28,096 bases of DNA from positions 1 through 28,096 of the forward strand of contig JBJETA010000165.1 in assembly GCA_051883075.1 (NCBI GenBank). Direction: 5' to 3'. Shown one piece after another: positions 8,155-15,930 of this stretch. Position numbers and translations under genes: made by a program. The notes under the pieces are model-generated. The model made no database searches and was not told the DNA's origin. It worked only from the letters and a program-made list of their open reading frames with translations. Within the stretch, counting starts at the first letter, position 1; each line of letters opens with the position of its first letter. This DNA comes from Aminipila sp051883075 (GTDB taxonomy: Bacteria; Bacillota; Clostridia; Peptostreptococcales; Anaerovoracaceae).

Positions 8155-9162
8155 TTATTTGATATTTACGGCTTTGATGAGGATGGACATAGTTCCGTCC
8201 TCGTTCATTATGAACTCTATTTTTTTCTGGTTTTCAAGATAGTCTACAGGCAGGCTGATTTCTATCCCGGAATCAGTAGTGATTTTCTGTTTCCTTGAAA
8301 CAGTTTTTTCTATTTCCTGAGGGACCTCAAACTTTTGGGAGGATATGCCTTTGCCGGCAACTTCTTCTTTGTATCTTTGCTGTGCCGAAAAATTATTTTC
8401 AAATACAGCGTTTGTTATCCTGTCGATTTCTACTATGCTGCTTTCGTCCACACAGTTTTTCAGTTCTGTTTTAAGCAGGGAAACCTTCAAAGGATCCTCG
8501 CCGTAATATTCTTTTATAACCTTCTCTGCGGCCTTTTCAACGATTTTTATCTTGGATTTGGGGGAAAGGTCCGTTGAAGCGTTTAAAATGCGTTTTGAAA
8601 GATAGAATTCTTTTGCACCGTTTATTTCATACTTTTTTTCTTTTATAAAAATGCTGAAATCGTCCAGCTTAATAAAGGCAAATTCGTCCAGCTTCTGATT
8701 TTCACCTGCGATTGTGGTGTTCTGCTTGATAATGCCCGTTTCCTTCGCATCGCCGTTCATAAAAAACTGATGGATGTAGGACTCTTTATAGTTAAACTTT
8801 AAGATGCCGAAATAGTATTCGGGTCCCTGACGGAAATGGCACATCAGAACATCTGCGGCAGGGATTGCGGGATTGGCAGCGGCAATGTCAAAAATATTTT
8901 GCGCAATCTGCTGTGAAACCGTTATGAAGTTAGCGGGATCGGGATTGCTGACTGCAGCCTTGAAGCCTTCAGTATCAAAATCCTCACTGTCAATGAAAAA
9001 ACCTTTTTTGACATCTCCATCTTCAAGAGCTTTCAGCAGATGGCTTCTTAGAAATTCATCGGCCTGAGGTGAGAATTCCATAAGTCTGTCCGCAAGCACA
9101 GGAGCTTCGATGCTTGTGTCAAGTATATGCAGTATTGCTTTGTCTATAATGATTCCGTCCAT
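8155..9162 (-). CDS. Nucleoid-associated protein, NdpA/NA37 family
   Basis: A 335-residue soluble protein of the 37-kDa nucleoid-associated (NA37/NdpA, YejK) family. Recognisable features are the N-terminal MDGIIIDKAILHILD start, the QQIAQNIFDIA segment, the central PADVLMCHFRQGPEYYFGILKFNYKESY core typical of the family, and a C-terminal IEFIMNEDGTMSILIKAV strand pair. Escherichia coli YejK is associated with the nucleoid; the precise role in Firmicutes is unknown. It is the only minus-strand gene in the window. Its stop lies nine bases from the stop of the convergent DUF368 gene with no visible terminator between, and it is divergent from the stalk-domain gene. GGAG lies about 13 bases before the ATG, a long spacing. 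Confidence 0.85.
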   Translation of the reverse strand: MDGIIIDKAILHILDTSIEAPVLADRLMEFSPQADEFLRSHLLKALEDGDVKKGFFIDSEDFDTEGFKAAVSNPDPANFITVSQQIAQNIFDIAAANPAIPAADVLMCHFRQGPEYYFGILKFNYKESYIHQFFMNGDAKETGIIKQNTTIAGENQKLDEFAFIKLDDFSIFIKEKKYEINGAKEFYLSKRILNASTDLSPKSKIKIVEKAAEKVIKEYYGEDPLKVSLLKTELKNCVDESSIVEIDRITNAVFENNFSAQQRYKEEVAGKGISSQKFEVPQEIEKTVSRKQKITTDSGIEISLPVDYLENQKKIEFIMNEDGTMSILIKAVNIK

Positions 9163-9221
9163 ATAAATATTAGTTCTCCGTTTCTTTAAAATTCCAAATA
9201 TTGTTTATCTTGTACTTAAAA

Positions 9222-9230
9222 AGTATAGCA
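9222..9230 (-). promoter_or_regulatory. Extended -10 promoter for the NA37 gene (minus strand)
   Basis: Read on the minus strand, 9230 to 9222 is TGCTATACT, an extended -10 element about 60 bases before the NA37 start. No good -35 box is visible, as is common with extended -10 promoters. Confidence 0.5.
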
Positions 9231-9245
9231 CAAATCTTTGAATGA

Positions 9246-9254
9246 TGTTATACT
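9246..9254 (+). promoter_or_regulatory. Extended -10 promoter for the stalk-domain gene
   Basis: TGTTATACT (9246-9254) is an extended -10 element 39 bases before the ATG at 9294. The -35 region is poor. It lies about 20 bp from the opposing minus-strand -10 box, so the two divergent promoters overlap. Confidence 0.55.
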
Positions 9255-9293
9255 GAAAAAAATAGGGAGTATTTACATTTGGGGGAGTTTTGC

Positions 9294-10370
9294 ATGAAGA
9301 AGAAAAACAACATTTTAGGGATTTTGCTGACGATTACGTTATGCTTCACAGCTGTGGTACCGGTATGTGCAGATACTGCAAAAACAATAAAAACTACAGC
9401 GTATTGCCGTCCGAACTTTACTATAGAAGTTGACGGAATGGTTCAGATTTTTAAAGATGTTAATGAAAAAAGAGTGTACCCTATCGTTTATCAGGGAAGC
9501 ACTTATCTTCCCGTGCGCGCTGTTTCGGCTTTGATGGATGAAGATGTGGAATGGGACAACTACAGCAAAACTGTATACATTGGGAAAACTTTAAGCAATC
9601 CTAACAAATCGAAGGCCAAAAAAGATACAGAAAGCAGAAAATCGCTGGAAACAGTGGAAAAAGAAGCTTATCAGGCACCTGATGAAAAGGGAGGTCTTGT
9701 AAAGGTATATATACGCCCTGACATCAATATCATGTATGATTTTAACATGAAAGTGTTTAATGATGAGGATGGAAAAACCGTTTATCCTATCATATATGAA
9801 GGAAGTACATACCTGCCGTTAAGAGCTGTTTCGGAACTGATGAACAGGGAGATACAGTGGGACAATGAGACAAAGACGATTATAATTGAAAAGCCTGAGG
9901 AAGAACAGCCAAAGCAGGATGAAGGGCAGAAGGATGATGAAAATCTTGAAAACCGGTTAGTGACAGCGGAAAACAGCAGGCTGCTTGTACGAGAGTTTGA
10001 TAAGGCGGTGGAGCTTTACGATGTCGCTACCGACAAGATACTTAATATACAGAAAACTACTGATGCAGCCATGAAGCTGTTGATTGCCGAAGGTGTAAGC
10101 GAAGATGTAAAGCTGGCACAGGAGCAAGCTCATTATGTCAGAAATATGTCGACAGAGGGCTTTACGGAAGAGCAAATTGAAGCAAAGGATGCTTTGGATG
10201 CCTTCGTGGAAATCTCGGAGTATTATATCCTCGTTCTTGAAAATATTGCCGTGCTTGCGGCAAATGAGCAGGACTATTCCATGCTTGCGGAAACATTCTT
10301 CAACTTTGCCATGGATACACAGACAAAGATGGATGCGGCAAGGGCAATTATAGAAAATTTGCCGCAGTAG
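9294..10370 (+). CDS. Secreted protein with two stalk (copper amine oxidase N-terminal-like) domains
   Basis: A 358-residue exported protein. A signal peptide covers residues 1-26 (likely cleavage after VCA). Two copies of the stalk domain (Cu_amine_oxidN1) follow at about 39-98 and 141-199; both carry the pattern VYPI(V/I)Y(Q/E)GSTYLP(V/L)RAVS followed by W(D)N and KT. These domains are common in Clostridia and Paenibacillus exoproteins and bind the wall or other proteins; they are not copper enzymes. The rest (about 215-358) is helical, acidic and lacks a recognised catalytic motif. ATG 9294 is preceded by GGGGGAG (9281-9287); a TTG at 9279 overlaps that site and is rejected. Substrate and role are unknown; the neighbourhood suggests the cell envelope. 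Confidence 0.85.
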   Translation: MKKKNNILGILLTITLCFTAVVPVCADTAKTIKTTAYCRPNFTIEVDGMVQIFKDVNEKRVYPIVYQGSTYLPVRAVSALMDEDVEWDNYSKTVYIGKTLSNPNKSKAKKDTESRKSLETVEKEAYQAPDEKGGLVKVYIRPDINIMYDFNMKVFNDEDGKTVYPIIYEGSTYLPLRAVSELMNREIQWDNETKTIIIEKPEEEQPKQDEGQKDDENLENRLVTAENSRLLVREFDKAVELYDVATDKILNIQKTTDAAMKLLIAEGVSEDVKLAQEQAHYVRNMSTEGFTEEQIEAKDALDAFVEISEYYILVLENIAVLAANEQDYSMLAETFFNFAMDTQTKMDAARAIIENLPQ

Positions 10371-10429
10371 CCGTAAACATTGAAAAACAAAAAATATATG
10401 GCGTAACTGTACAATTTGCAATATAATAA

Positions 10430-10458
10430 AGAGTGGGTCAGTGAACCCGCTCTTTTTT
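10430..10458 (+). terminator. Rho-independent terminator
   Basis: AGAGTGGGT (10430-10438) pairs with ACCCGCTCT (10445-10453; one G-U pair) around a 6-base loop, followed by TTTTT. It ends the stalk-domain transcript. Confidence 0.9.
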
Positions 10459-10538
10459 ACTGCCGTAAATTGAATGAGGAATGAAAACCCGGAAGAGCAG
10501 TAATAAATATAAAGAAACAGTTAGGAGAATTTTTATAG

Positions 10539-12446
10539 ATGAATATTGTAAAGCTTTCGAGAATAGCGATTTTGCTGGTAATGGATATATTGATAACAAA
10601 TATATCGTACATTGCCGCATTTCTGCTGCGTTTTGACTTTGATGTAAATTCCACTATATTTGAGGCATGGTTCGGCGTTTATGCAAACAATCTGTTCGTT
10701 ATAACCTTTGCATGTCTTGCTGTGTTTGCGGCTATGGGGCTTTATACAAGCATGTGGAGATATGCAGGTACGGAAGAACTCATAAAAATAATAATTGCCT
10801 CAGGCATAGCACAGATGGCGGTTATGTTTGTTATGACCTTCTCTGTACAGAGCATGCCCAGAAGTATATATATCGTAAGCTTTCTTTTTATGGTATTTAT
10901 GCTCGGAATTTCAAGATTTTCATACAGATATATAAGAAATCTCAGAAATCCGGGGACCTTTAACAGTTTTGTGCTGCGTATAGGAAGAAAAGACATCATA
11001 GGCGGCAATGTTACAAAGGTTATGGTTGTAGGCGCAGGAGAAGCGGGAGCTTCCATGATAAATGAAATCAAGAATCACCATGAGTATGGAAAGAAAGTAG
11101 TCGTTGCAATAGATGATGATGTAACAAAGCAGAAGCACAGAATCTGCGGCGTCAAGATTTACGGCGGCAGACAGGAAATAAGGCATGCGGCAAGAAAGTA
11201 CGGCGTTGATGAAATCATCATAGCCATACCTTCCGCAAACAAGAAAGCAATACAGGCTATTGTGGATGAATGTAAGAGGACACGATGCAAGATTAAGATT
11301 CTGCCAAGCCTGATTGAGCTTATAAACGGCAAGGTAAGTGTAAGCAAGCTTAGGGATGTGGACATTGAAGATTTCCTGGGAAGAGATCCCGTGCATGTCA
11401 ACCTGAGGGAAATAAGCAGCTATATAGAGGGAAAGATTGTTATGGTTACAGGTGGGGGCGGTTCTATAGGTTCCGAGCTCTGCCGTCAGATAGCAAAGTT
11501 CAGACCAAGAAGACTGGTTGCTGTGGACATATATGAAAACTCCGTGTTTGAGCTTGCAAATGAACTGAGGGAAACATATAAGACTTTGGAGTTTGAAGTG
11601 GTTATTGCCTCCGTGCGCGATAAGAAGCGTATGAGGGAAGTATTCATGAAGTACAAGCCTCATGTTATATTTCATGCAGCAGCACATAAGCATGTTCCTC
11701 TGATGGAGAAAAATCCGAAGGAAGCAGTTGTAAACAATATCATCGGTACAAAGAACATGATAGATCTTGCGGACGAGTTTGTAGCGGAAAGATTTGTAAT
11801 GATTTCCACGGACAAGGCGGTAAATCCTACAAATGTCATGGGTGCGACAAAGAGAGTGGGAGAAATGATACTGCAGGACAAGAGCAAAAACTCCCAGACT
11901 ACGTTTGCAGCGGTAAGATTCGGAAACGTACTCGGCAGCAATGGCTCTGTTATACCTATTTTCAGAAAGCAGATTGAAAAAGGCGGACCTGTTACAGTCA
12001 CACACAAGGACATTACAAGGTACTTTATGACTATACCGGAGGCTGTCGAACTTGTGATACAGACAGGAGCCATGGCAGAGGGCGGAGAAATCTTTATTCT
12101 TGACATGGGAGAACCTGTAAAGATTCTTGAGCTTGCGGAAAATGTAATAAGGCTTTCAGGCTATGTTCCGTATGTTGATATAGACATCCAGATAACGGGA
12201 CTGAGACCGGGAGAAAAGCTTTATGAAGAGCTCCTGCTGAACGAAGAAGGAATCGAGAAGACGGCTCACGACAAGATTTATGTAGGTCATCCTCTTCCCG
12301 CAAACCCTACACTTAAGGCTATGCTGGATGCGGAAGATATGCAGGAATCAATAGAAGGCGAGGTTAAAAAGGTTTCGGATATGACAGAGGAAGAGGTCAA
12401 GAAATGGCTTCAGGAAATAGTTCCGAACTATACGCCTCAAAACTAG
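10539..12446 (+). CDS. Membrane-bound nucleotide-sugar 4,6-dehydratase (CapD/PglF/WbpM type)
   Basis: A 635-residue protein with four N-terminal membrane segments (within 1-130), a first Rossmann-like domain (VMVVGAGEAGAS, 161-172) and a second, catalytic SDR domain (VMVTGGGGSIGSELCRQI, 301-318). The active-site region reads ISTDKAVNPTNVMGATKR (422-439): the usual SDR Tyr is Met, with Lys438 retained, as in the long FlaA1/PglF/CapD group. Such enzymes convert UDP-GlcNAc to a 4-keto-6-deoxy sugar at the membrane, the first step to bacillosamine- or fucosamine-type residues. AGGAG (10523-10527) precedes the ATG. The stop codon lies just before the pgi ribosome binding site, so the two are probably co-expressed. 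The exact sugar cannot be assigned. Confidence 0.9.
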   Translation: MNIVKLSRIAILLVMDILITNISYIAAFLLRFDFDVNSTIFEAWFGVYANNLFVITFACLAVFAAMGLYTSMWRYAGTEELIKIIIASGIAQMAVMFVMTFSVQSMPRSIYIVSFLFMVFMLGISRFSYRYIRNLRNPGTFNSFVLRIGRKDIIGGNVTKVMVVGAGEAGASMINEIKNHHEYGKKVVVAIDDDVTKQKHRICGVKIYGGRQEIRHAARKYGVDEIIIAIPSANKKAIQAIVDECKRTRCKIKILPSLIELINGKVSVSKLRDVDIEDFLGRDPVHVNLREISSYIEGKIVMVTGGGGSIGSELCRQIAKFRPRRLVAVDIYENSVFELANELRETYKTLEFEVVIASVRDKKRMREVFMKYKPHVIFHAAAHKHVPLMEKNPKEAVVNNIIGTKNMIDLADEFVAERFVMISTDKAVNPTNVMGATKRVGEMILQDKSKNSQTTFAAVRFGNVLGSNGSVIPIFRKQIEKGGPVTVTHKDITRYFMTIPEAVELVIQTGAMAEGGEIFILDMGEPVKILELAENVIRLSGYVPYVDIDIQITGLRPGEKLYEELLLNEEGIEKTAHDKIYVGHPLPANPTLKAMLDAEDMQESIEGEVKKVSDMTEEEVKKWLQEIVPNYTPQN

Positions 12447-12457
12447 GGGAGGAAAAT

Positions 12458-13726
12458 ATGGATTTAAAAGTAAACATAGAGAAAACAGGGATAGAGAAGG
12501 ACAGAATAAAAGCTTACAGCAGTGAGGTGGACAACATCCTCGGAAAGCTGTGGTCCGACAAGGAACCGTTTACGGGATGGGTTAAGCTTCCTATGAAAAC
12601 GGACAGGGAGGAGCTGGAAAGAATACTGAACTGTGCTGCAGTCATACAGGATGAATGCAGGGAGCTGATAGTAATAGGCGTAGGAGGGTCTTACCTCGGT
12701 GCCCGTGCGGCGATACATGCCCTGGTGGGCTTTGACAGGGTGAGAGGCACAAATATGCCGTCATATGCATATCCTGAGGTCAAGTTTGCGGGAAAGAGCC
12801 TGAGCGCTGCATATCTTAGGGAGTTTGTGGAAGACATTAAGAAAAAAGAGGTTGCTGTATGTATGATTTCAAAGTCAGGTACTACGGTAGACCCGAATGT
12901 GGCATTTTCCATTATAAAAGAAGCTCTGGCGGAAAAATACGGAGAAGAAGCTGCGGCGCGCAGAATCTTTGTGATTACGGATAAAGGTGAAAACCCTTTG
13001 AGGAAAGAAGCTGAAGAAAAAGGTTACACTATTTTTGACATTCCTGAAAATGTCGGAGGCAGATACTCGGTGCTGAGCCCTGTGGGACTTTTTCCTATGG
13101 CAGTTGCGGGGGTAGATGTAAAGGCTATGCTTTCCGGAGCTGAGGCAATGGCGGTTTCTCCAAGCTGGGATATAGATGCGGCTGATTATGCCGTTGCAAG
13201 ATATGAACTGATGAAGAGCGGCAAATCAATGGAAATATTTGAGTATTACGAGCCTGCCCTTGAGTTCTTCGGGGAATGGCTGAAGCAGCTGTTTGCCGAA
13301 AGTGAAGGCAAACAGGGCAAAGGTCTTTATCCTGACACCTTGCAGTTCAGTGCGGATCTTCACAGTGTAGGACAGTTTCTGCAGGAGGGAAAGCAGATTT
13401 TCTTTGAAACAGTGCTAAATATTGAAAAACCATGGGATGATATGACGGTTCCGGGAAGTGCGGATCCTCTCATTGCAGGAAAGAGTATGAACGAGATAAA
13501 TAAGGCTACGATGGAGGGTGTTATTGCTGCCCATGAGGCTATAGGAATACCTATGGTGAAAATCGACATACCCGAGCTGGATGCTTTTTATTTTGGACAG
13601 CTTATCTATTTCTTTGAAACAACCTGTGCAGTTTCTTCATATCTGATGGGAGTAAATCCTTTTGACCAGCCGGGAGTTGAGAAGTATAAAGCGGAAATGA
13701 GAAAGAATTTAAACCAATTAGACTAA
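12458..13726 (+). CDS. pgi: Glucose-6-phosphate isomerase
   Basis: Interconverts glucose 6-phosphate and fructose 6-phosphate, linking glycolysis with UDP-glucose and UDP-GlcNAc supply. The 422-residue product shows the family signatures: VGVGGSYLGARA-type phosphate loop early, SKSGTTVDPNVAFS (SIS domain), GGRYSVLSPVGLFPMA, and DLHSVGQFLQEG toward the C-terminus. The length suits short bacterial Pgi. ATG 12458 is preceded by GGGGAGG (12447-12452 region); an in-frame ATG at 12404 would overlap the dehydratase by over 40 bases and is rejected. Spacing to capD is 11 bases. A strong terminator follows. Confidence 0.93.
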   Translation: MDLKVNIEKTGIEKDRIKAYSSEVDNILGKLWSDKEPFTGWVKLPMKTDREELERILNCAAVIQDECRELIVIGVGGSYLGARAAIHALVGFDRVRGTNMPSYAYPEVKFAGKSLSAAYLREFVEDIKKKEVAVCMISKSGTTVDPNVAFSIIKEALAEKYGEEAAARRIFVITDKGENPLRKEAEEKGYTIFDIPENVGGRYSVLSPVGLFPMAVAGVDVKAMLSGAEAMAVSPSWDIDAADYAVARYELMKSGKSMEIFEYYEPALEFFGEWLKQLFAESEGKQGKGLYPDTLQFSADLHSVGQFLQEGKQIFFETVLNIEKPWDDMTVPGSADPLIAGKSMNEINKATMEGVIAAHEAIGIPMVKIDIPELDAFYFGQLIYFFETTCAVSSYLMGVNPFDQPGVEKYKAEMRKNLNQLD

Positions 13727-13783
13727 ATAATCAGAAAAATACAACAAACAAATCGTTAAAAAAATAACAAAATAAAAAATAAT

Positions 13784-13817
13784 AAAACCCTTTGAGAATT
13801 GATTTTCAAGGGGTTTT
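13784..13817 (+). terminator. Rho-independent terminator after pgi
   Basis: A 15-bp stem (13784-13798 with 13803-13817, two G-U pairs) with a TTGA tetraloop. The left arm starts AAAACCC and the right arm ends GGGGTTTT, so it could act in both directions. Confidence 0.9.
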
Positions 13818-13831
13818 GTGCATATTTGAAG

Positions 13832-13860
13832 TTTTTTTAACAAAGAATGTGTTAAAAAAA
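13832..13860. repeat. 10-bp inverted repeat upstream of the hbd promoter
   Basis: TTTTTTTAAC (13832-13841) and GTTAAAAAAA (13851-13860) are perfect complements around nine bases. The dyad ends 26 bases before the hbd -10 box, so it lies just upstream of or over the -35 region and could be an operator. It could also be a chance product of the very AT-rich spacer. Confidence 0.45.
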
Positions 13861-13883
13861 AGACAACACGAAGCAAAGAAAAA

Positions 13884-13892
13884 TGCTATAAT
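13884..13892 (+). promoter_or_regulatory. Extended -10 promoter for hbd
   Basis: TGCTATAAT (13884-13892) is a perfect -10 box with TGn extension, 69 bases before the start codon. No strong -35 is seen. Confidence 0.75.
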
Positions 13893-13961
13893 TAAAGGCG
13901 TAGGCGGACTACAGTTAGGAAATAAAAACAATAACTAACATAAACTAAGGAGGACAAAGTG

Positions 13962-14810
13962 ATGAAGAAAATTGGTGTATTAGGAACAGGTACTATGGGT
14001 GCCGGAATTATTCAGGTTCTTGCTCAGAATGGTTATGAAGTTGTACTTAGAGCCAGAAGAGAAACTTCAGTTGAAAAGGGTATCGCAACTGTAAACAAGA
14101 ACTTAGATAAGTTAGTTGCAAAGGAAAAGATTACTGCAGAAGCTAAGGAAGAAATCATGGGAAGAATCCATGGTTCAACAGATATCGCTATCGTAAAGGA
14201 CGCAGACTTAATCATCGAAGCTGCTACTGAAGATATGGAAGCAAAGAAGGCTTTATTTAAGGAATTAGATGAACTTTGCAAGCCTGAAGCAATCATCGCT
14301 ACAAACACTTCAGCTCTTTCAATCACAGAAATCGCTGCAGCTACAAACAGACCTGACAAGATCATCGGTATGCATTTCTTCAATCCGGTTCCTGCTATGA
14401 AGCTTGTAGAAATCGTTAAGGGTCTTGCTACTTCAGAAGAAACAAGAACAACAATCGTTGAACTTGCTAAGAACTTAGGAAAGACTCCTGTAGACGTAGA
14501 AGAAGCTCCTGGATTCGTTGTAAACAGAATCTTAATCCCTATGATTAACGAAGGTGTTGGTATCCTGGCTGACGGCGTTGCAAACGCTGAAGGTATTGAT
14601 GAAGCTATGAAGCTTGGTGCTAACCACCCAATGGGACCTCTGGCTTTAGGTGACTTAATCGGTCTTGATGTTTGCTTAGCTATCATGGAAACTCTTTACA
14701 GAGAATTCGGTGATACAAAGTACAGACCTCATCCATTACTAAGAAAGATGGTAAGAGCAAACAAGCTTGGAAGAAAGACCGGCGTTGGTTTCTTCGATTA
14801 CAGCAAATAA
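13962..14810 (+). CDS. hbd: 3-hydroxybutyryl-CoA dehydrogenase, NADP-type cofactor loop
   Basis: Reduces acetoacetyl-CoA to (S)-3-hydroxybutyryl-CoA in butyrate fermentation. The 282 residues match the family length. Motifs: GVLGTGTMGAG (6-15), IIEAATEDM, TNTSALSITE (114-123), the catalytic-His segment GMHFFNPVPAMKLVE (His138), PGFVVNRILIPMINE, and GANHPMGPLALGDLIGLDV. After strand beta-2 the sequence is VVLRARRE, lacking the Asp found in NAD-dependent clostridial Hbd (VVLRDIKDE) and resembling the NADP-dependent Clostridium kluyveri enzyme. AAGGAGG (13947-13953) precedes ATG 13962; a GTG at 13959 is the alternative start. Codon choice is noticeably more biased than in neighbours, suggesting high expression. 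It is monocistronic: thl, crt, bcd and etf are absent from the window. Confidence 0.95.
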   Translation: MKKIGVLGTGTMGAGIIQVLAQNGYEVVLRARRETSVEKGIATVNKNLDKLVAKEKITAEAKEEIMGRIHGSTDIAIVKDADLIIEAATEDMEAKKALFKELDELCKPEAIIATNTSALSITEIAAATNRPDKIIGMHFFNPVPAMKLVEIVKGLATSEETRTTIVELAKNLGKTPVDVEEAPGFVVNRILIPMINEGVGILADGVANAEGIDEAMKLGANHPMGPLALGDLIGLDVCLAIMETLYREFGDTKYRPHPLLRKMVRANKLGRKTGVGFFDYSK

Positions 14811-14836
14811 GATTTAAATTATATAACGCGAATTTG

Positions 14837-14870
14837 CGGCTGTTCCTAAGGGACAGCCGTTTTTTTTTTT
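14837..14870 (+). terminator. Rho-independent terminator after hbd
   Basis: CGGCTGTTCC (14837-14846) pairs with GGGACAGCCG (14850-14859; one G-U pair) across a TAA loop and is followed by eleven Ts. It is the clearest terminator in the window. Confidence 0.96.
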
Positions 14871-14881
14871 GCGCTAACTTA

Positions 14882-14910
14882 TTGCAAAAATAGGGTTTTT
14901 GGTATATATT
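14882..14910 (+). promoter_or_regulatory. Promoter for the LCP gene pair
   Basis: TTGCAA (14882-14887), a 17-bp spacer and TATATT (14905-14910), directly after the hbd terminator and 46 bases before the first LCP start. Confidence 0.68.
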
Positions 14911-14956
14911 GAAATGATGATTGTACGAAAGGGAAACAAAGGAAGGGAGAATCCAA

Positions 14957-15922
14957 ATGGATAAGAAAAAACAGTTTTTTCAGACGTTCTTAATATTTTT
15001 TATGGTCTTCATCGTAGCACTTCTGCCGATTCGCTTTGTTTTGGGAAAAGTAGGTGCGGTACGAATCTTCGGGGGAAATGAATCCATACTGAGAGACATG
15101 GACTATATTGTAGACGAAAGCGGTCCGTACTATGAAATGTTTTCAAAGAGTAAAAGGGTCAATGTCCTGGTACTTGGCGATAATGACGGACTGACGGATA
15201 CAATCATGCTTGCGAGCTATGATTTGAAAAATCAGAGACTGGATGTAATATCGGTACCAAGAGATACATATTATCCAAGAGACGGATATAAAGGCGCGGC
15301 ACAGAAAAAAATAAACGCTATATACGGAAGTGAAGGCGCAGTAGGTACGGCTGAGGCAGTAAGTGATCTGCTTATGGGCATTCCTATTAACTATTATGCT
15401 GTTATAGAATTCAGTGATGTGGAAAAGATTGTAGATGAAATAGGCGGAGTACCTATGAATATTGAATTTACCATGAAGTATGATGACCCATACGATACTC
15501 CTCCGCTGCATATATACATACCTGAGGGTGAACAGGTTCTTGACGGGGAACATGCCGTACAGTTCCTGAGATACAGAAAAGGGTATGCTGAAGGCGATAT
15601 AGGAAGAGTCAAAGCACAGCAGACCTTTATCAAATCTGCGGTAAAACAGGCAATTGGCCCTAATCTTGTAGGTGCTGTTAAAATGGGACTGCAGGAAATA
15701 GATTCGGACATTACCCTGGGTATGGCAACTAAGATAGCCACAAAGGCTATGGGGCTTGATGCTGAAAATATGAACACTTATATGGCTCCGGGCAGTGCGA
15801 AAACCGTAGATGGAGCGTCGTACTGGTTTGTAAACTCTGCGGAAGTAGGAAAGATGATAGAAGAAATTTATTCAGAGCAGGACAGCGACGAGGAAACTGA
15901 AGGCGAAGAGGGAGAGGAATAA
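14957..15922 (+). CDS. LytR-CpsA-Psr (LCP) family protein, first of a tandem pair
   Basis: A 321-residue membrane-anchored enzyme with a short cytoplasmic start, one membrane segment (about 8-30) and an extracytoplasmic LCP domain. LCP proteins move glycopolymers from their lipid carrier to peptidoglycan. Visible motifs: LGDNDGLTDTIML (73-85), DVISVPRDTYY (Arg102), INYYAVIEFSDVEKIVDEIGGV, and FLRYRKGYAEGDIGRVKAQQ (Arg205, Arg207, Arg217). The family's usual RSDT is LTDT here, so one arginine is missing. The tail is very acidic. GGAAGGGAG (14941-14949) selects ATG 14957; a TTG at 14921 is rejected. The second LCP gene begins eight bases after the stop. The polymer attached is unknown. Confidence 0.92.
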   Translation: MDKKKQFFQTFLIFFMVFIVALLPIRFVLGKVGAVRIFGGNESILRDMDYIVDESGPYYEMFSKSKRVNVLVLGDNDGLTDTIMLASYDLKNQRLDVISVPRDTYYPRDGYKGAAQKKINAIYGSEGAVGTAEAVSDLLMGIPINYYAVIEFSDVEKIVDEIGGVPMNIEFTMKYDDPYDTPPLHIYIPEGEQVLDGEHAVQFLRYRKGYAEGDIGRVKAQQTFIKSAVKQAIGPNLVGAVKMGLQEIDSDITLGMATKIATKAMGLDAENMNTYMAPGSAKTVDGASYWFVNSAEVGKMIEEIYSEQDSDEETEGEEGEE

Positions 15923-15930
15923 ACAGATAA

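Noticed and set aside
10422..10427. TATAAT before the dehydratase gene as its promoter
   Set aside because: No acceptable -35 at 16-18 bp, and the predicted start would fall inside the stalk-gene terminator hairpin.
10920..12005. Long open frame on the minus strand opposite the dehydratase gene
   Set aside because: It lacks recognisable motifs, has Cys/His/Tyr-rich composition typical of antisense frames, and lies fully under a gene with clear catalytic motifs.
12404..12457. Earlier in-frame ATG for pgi overlapping the dehydratase gene
   Set aside because: ATG 12458 has a strong GGGGAGG site and gives the normal Pgi N-terminus.
14033..14686. Minus-strand 217-codon frame opposite hbd
   Set aside because: Arises from the strong codon bias of hbd; no ribosome binding site or family resemblance.
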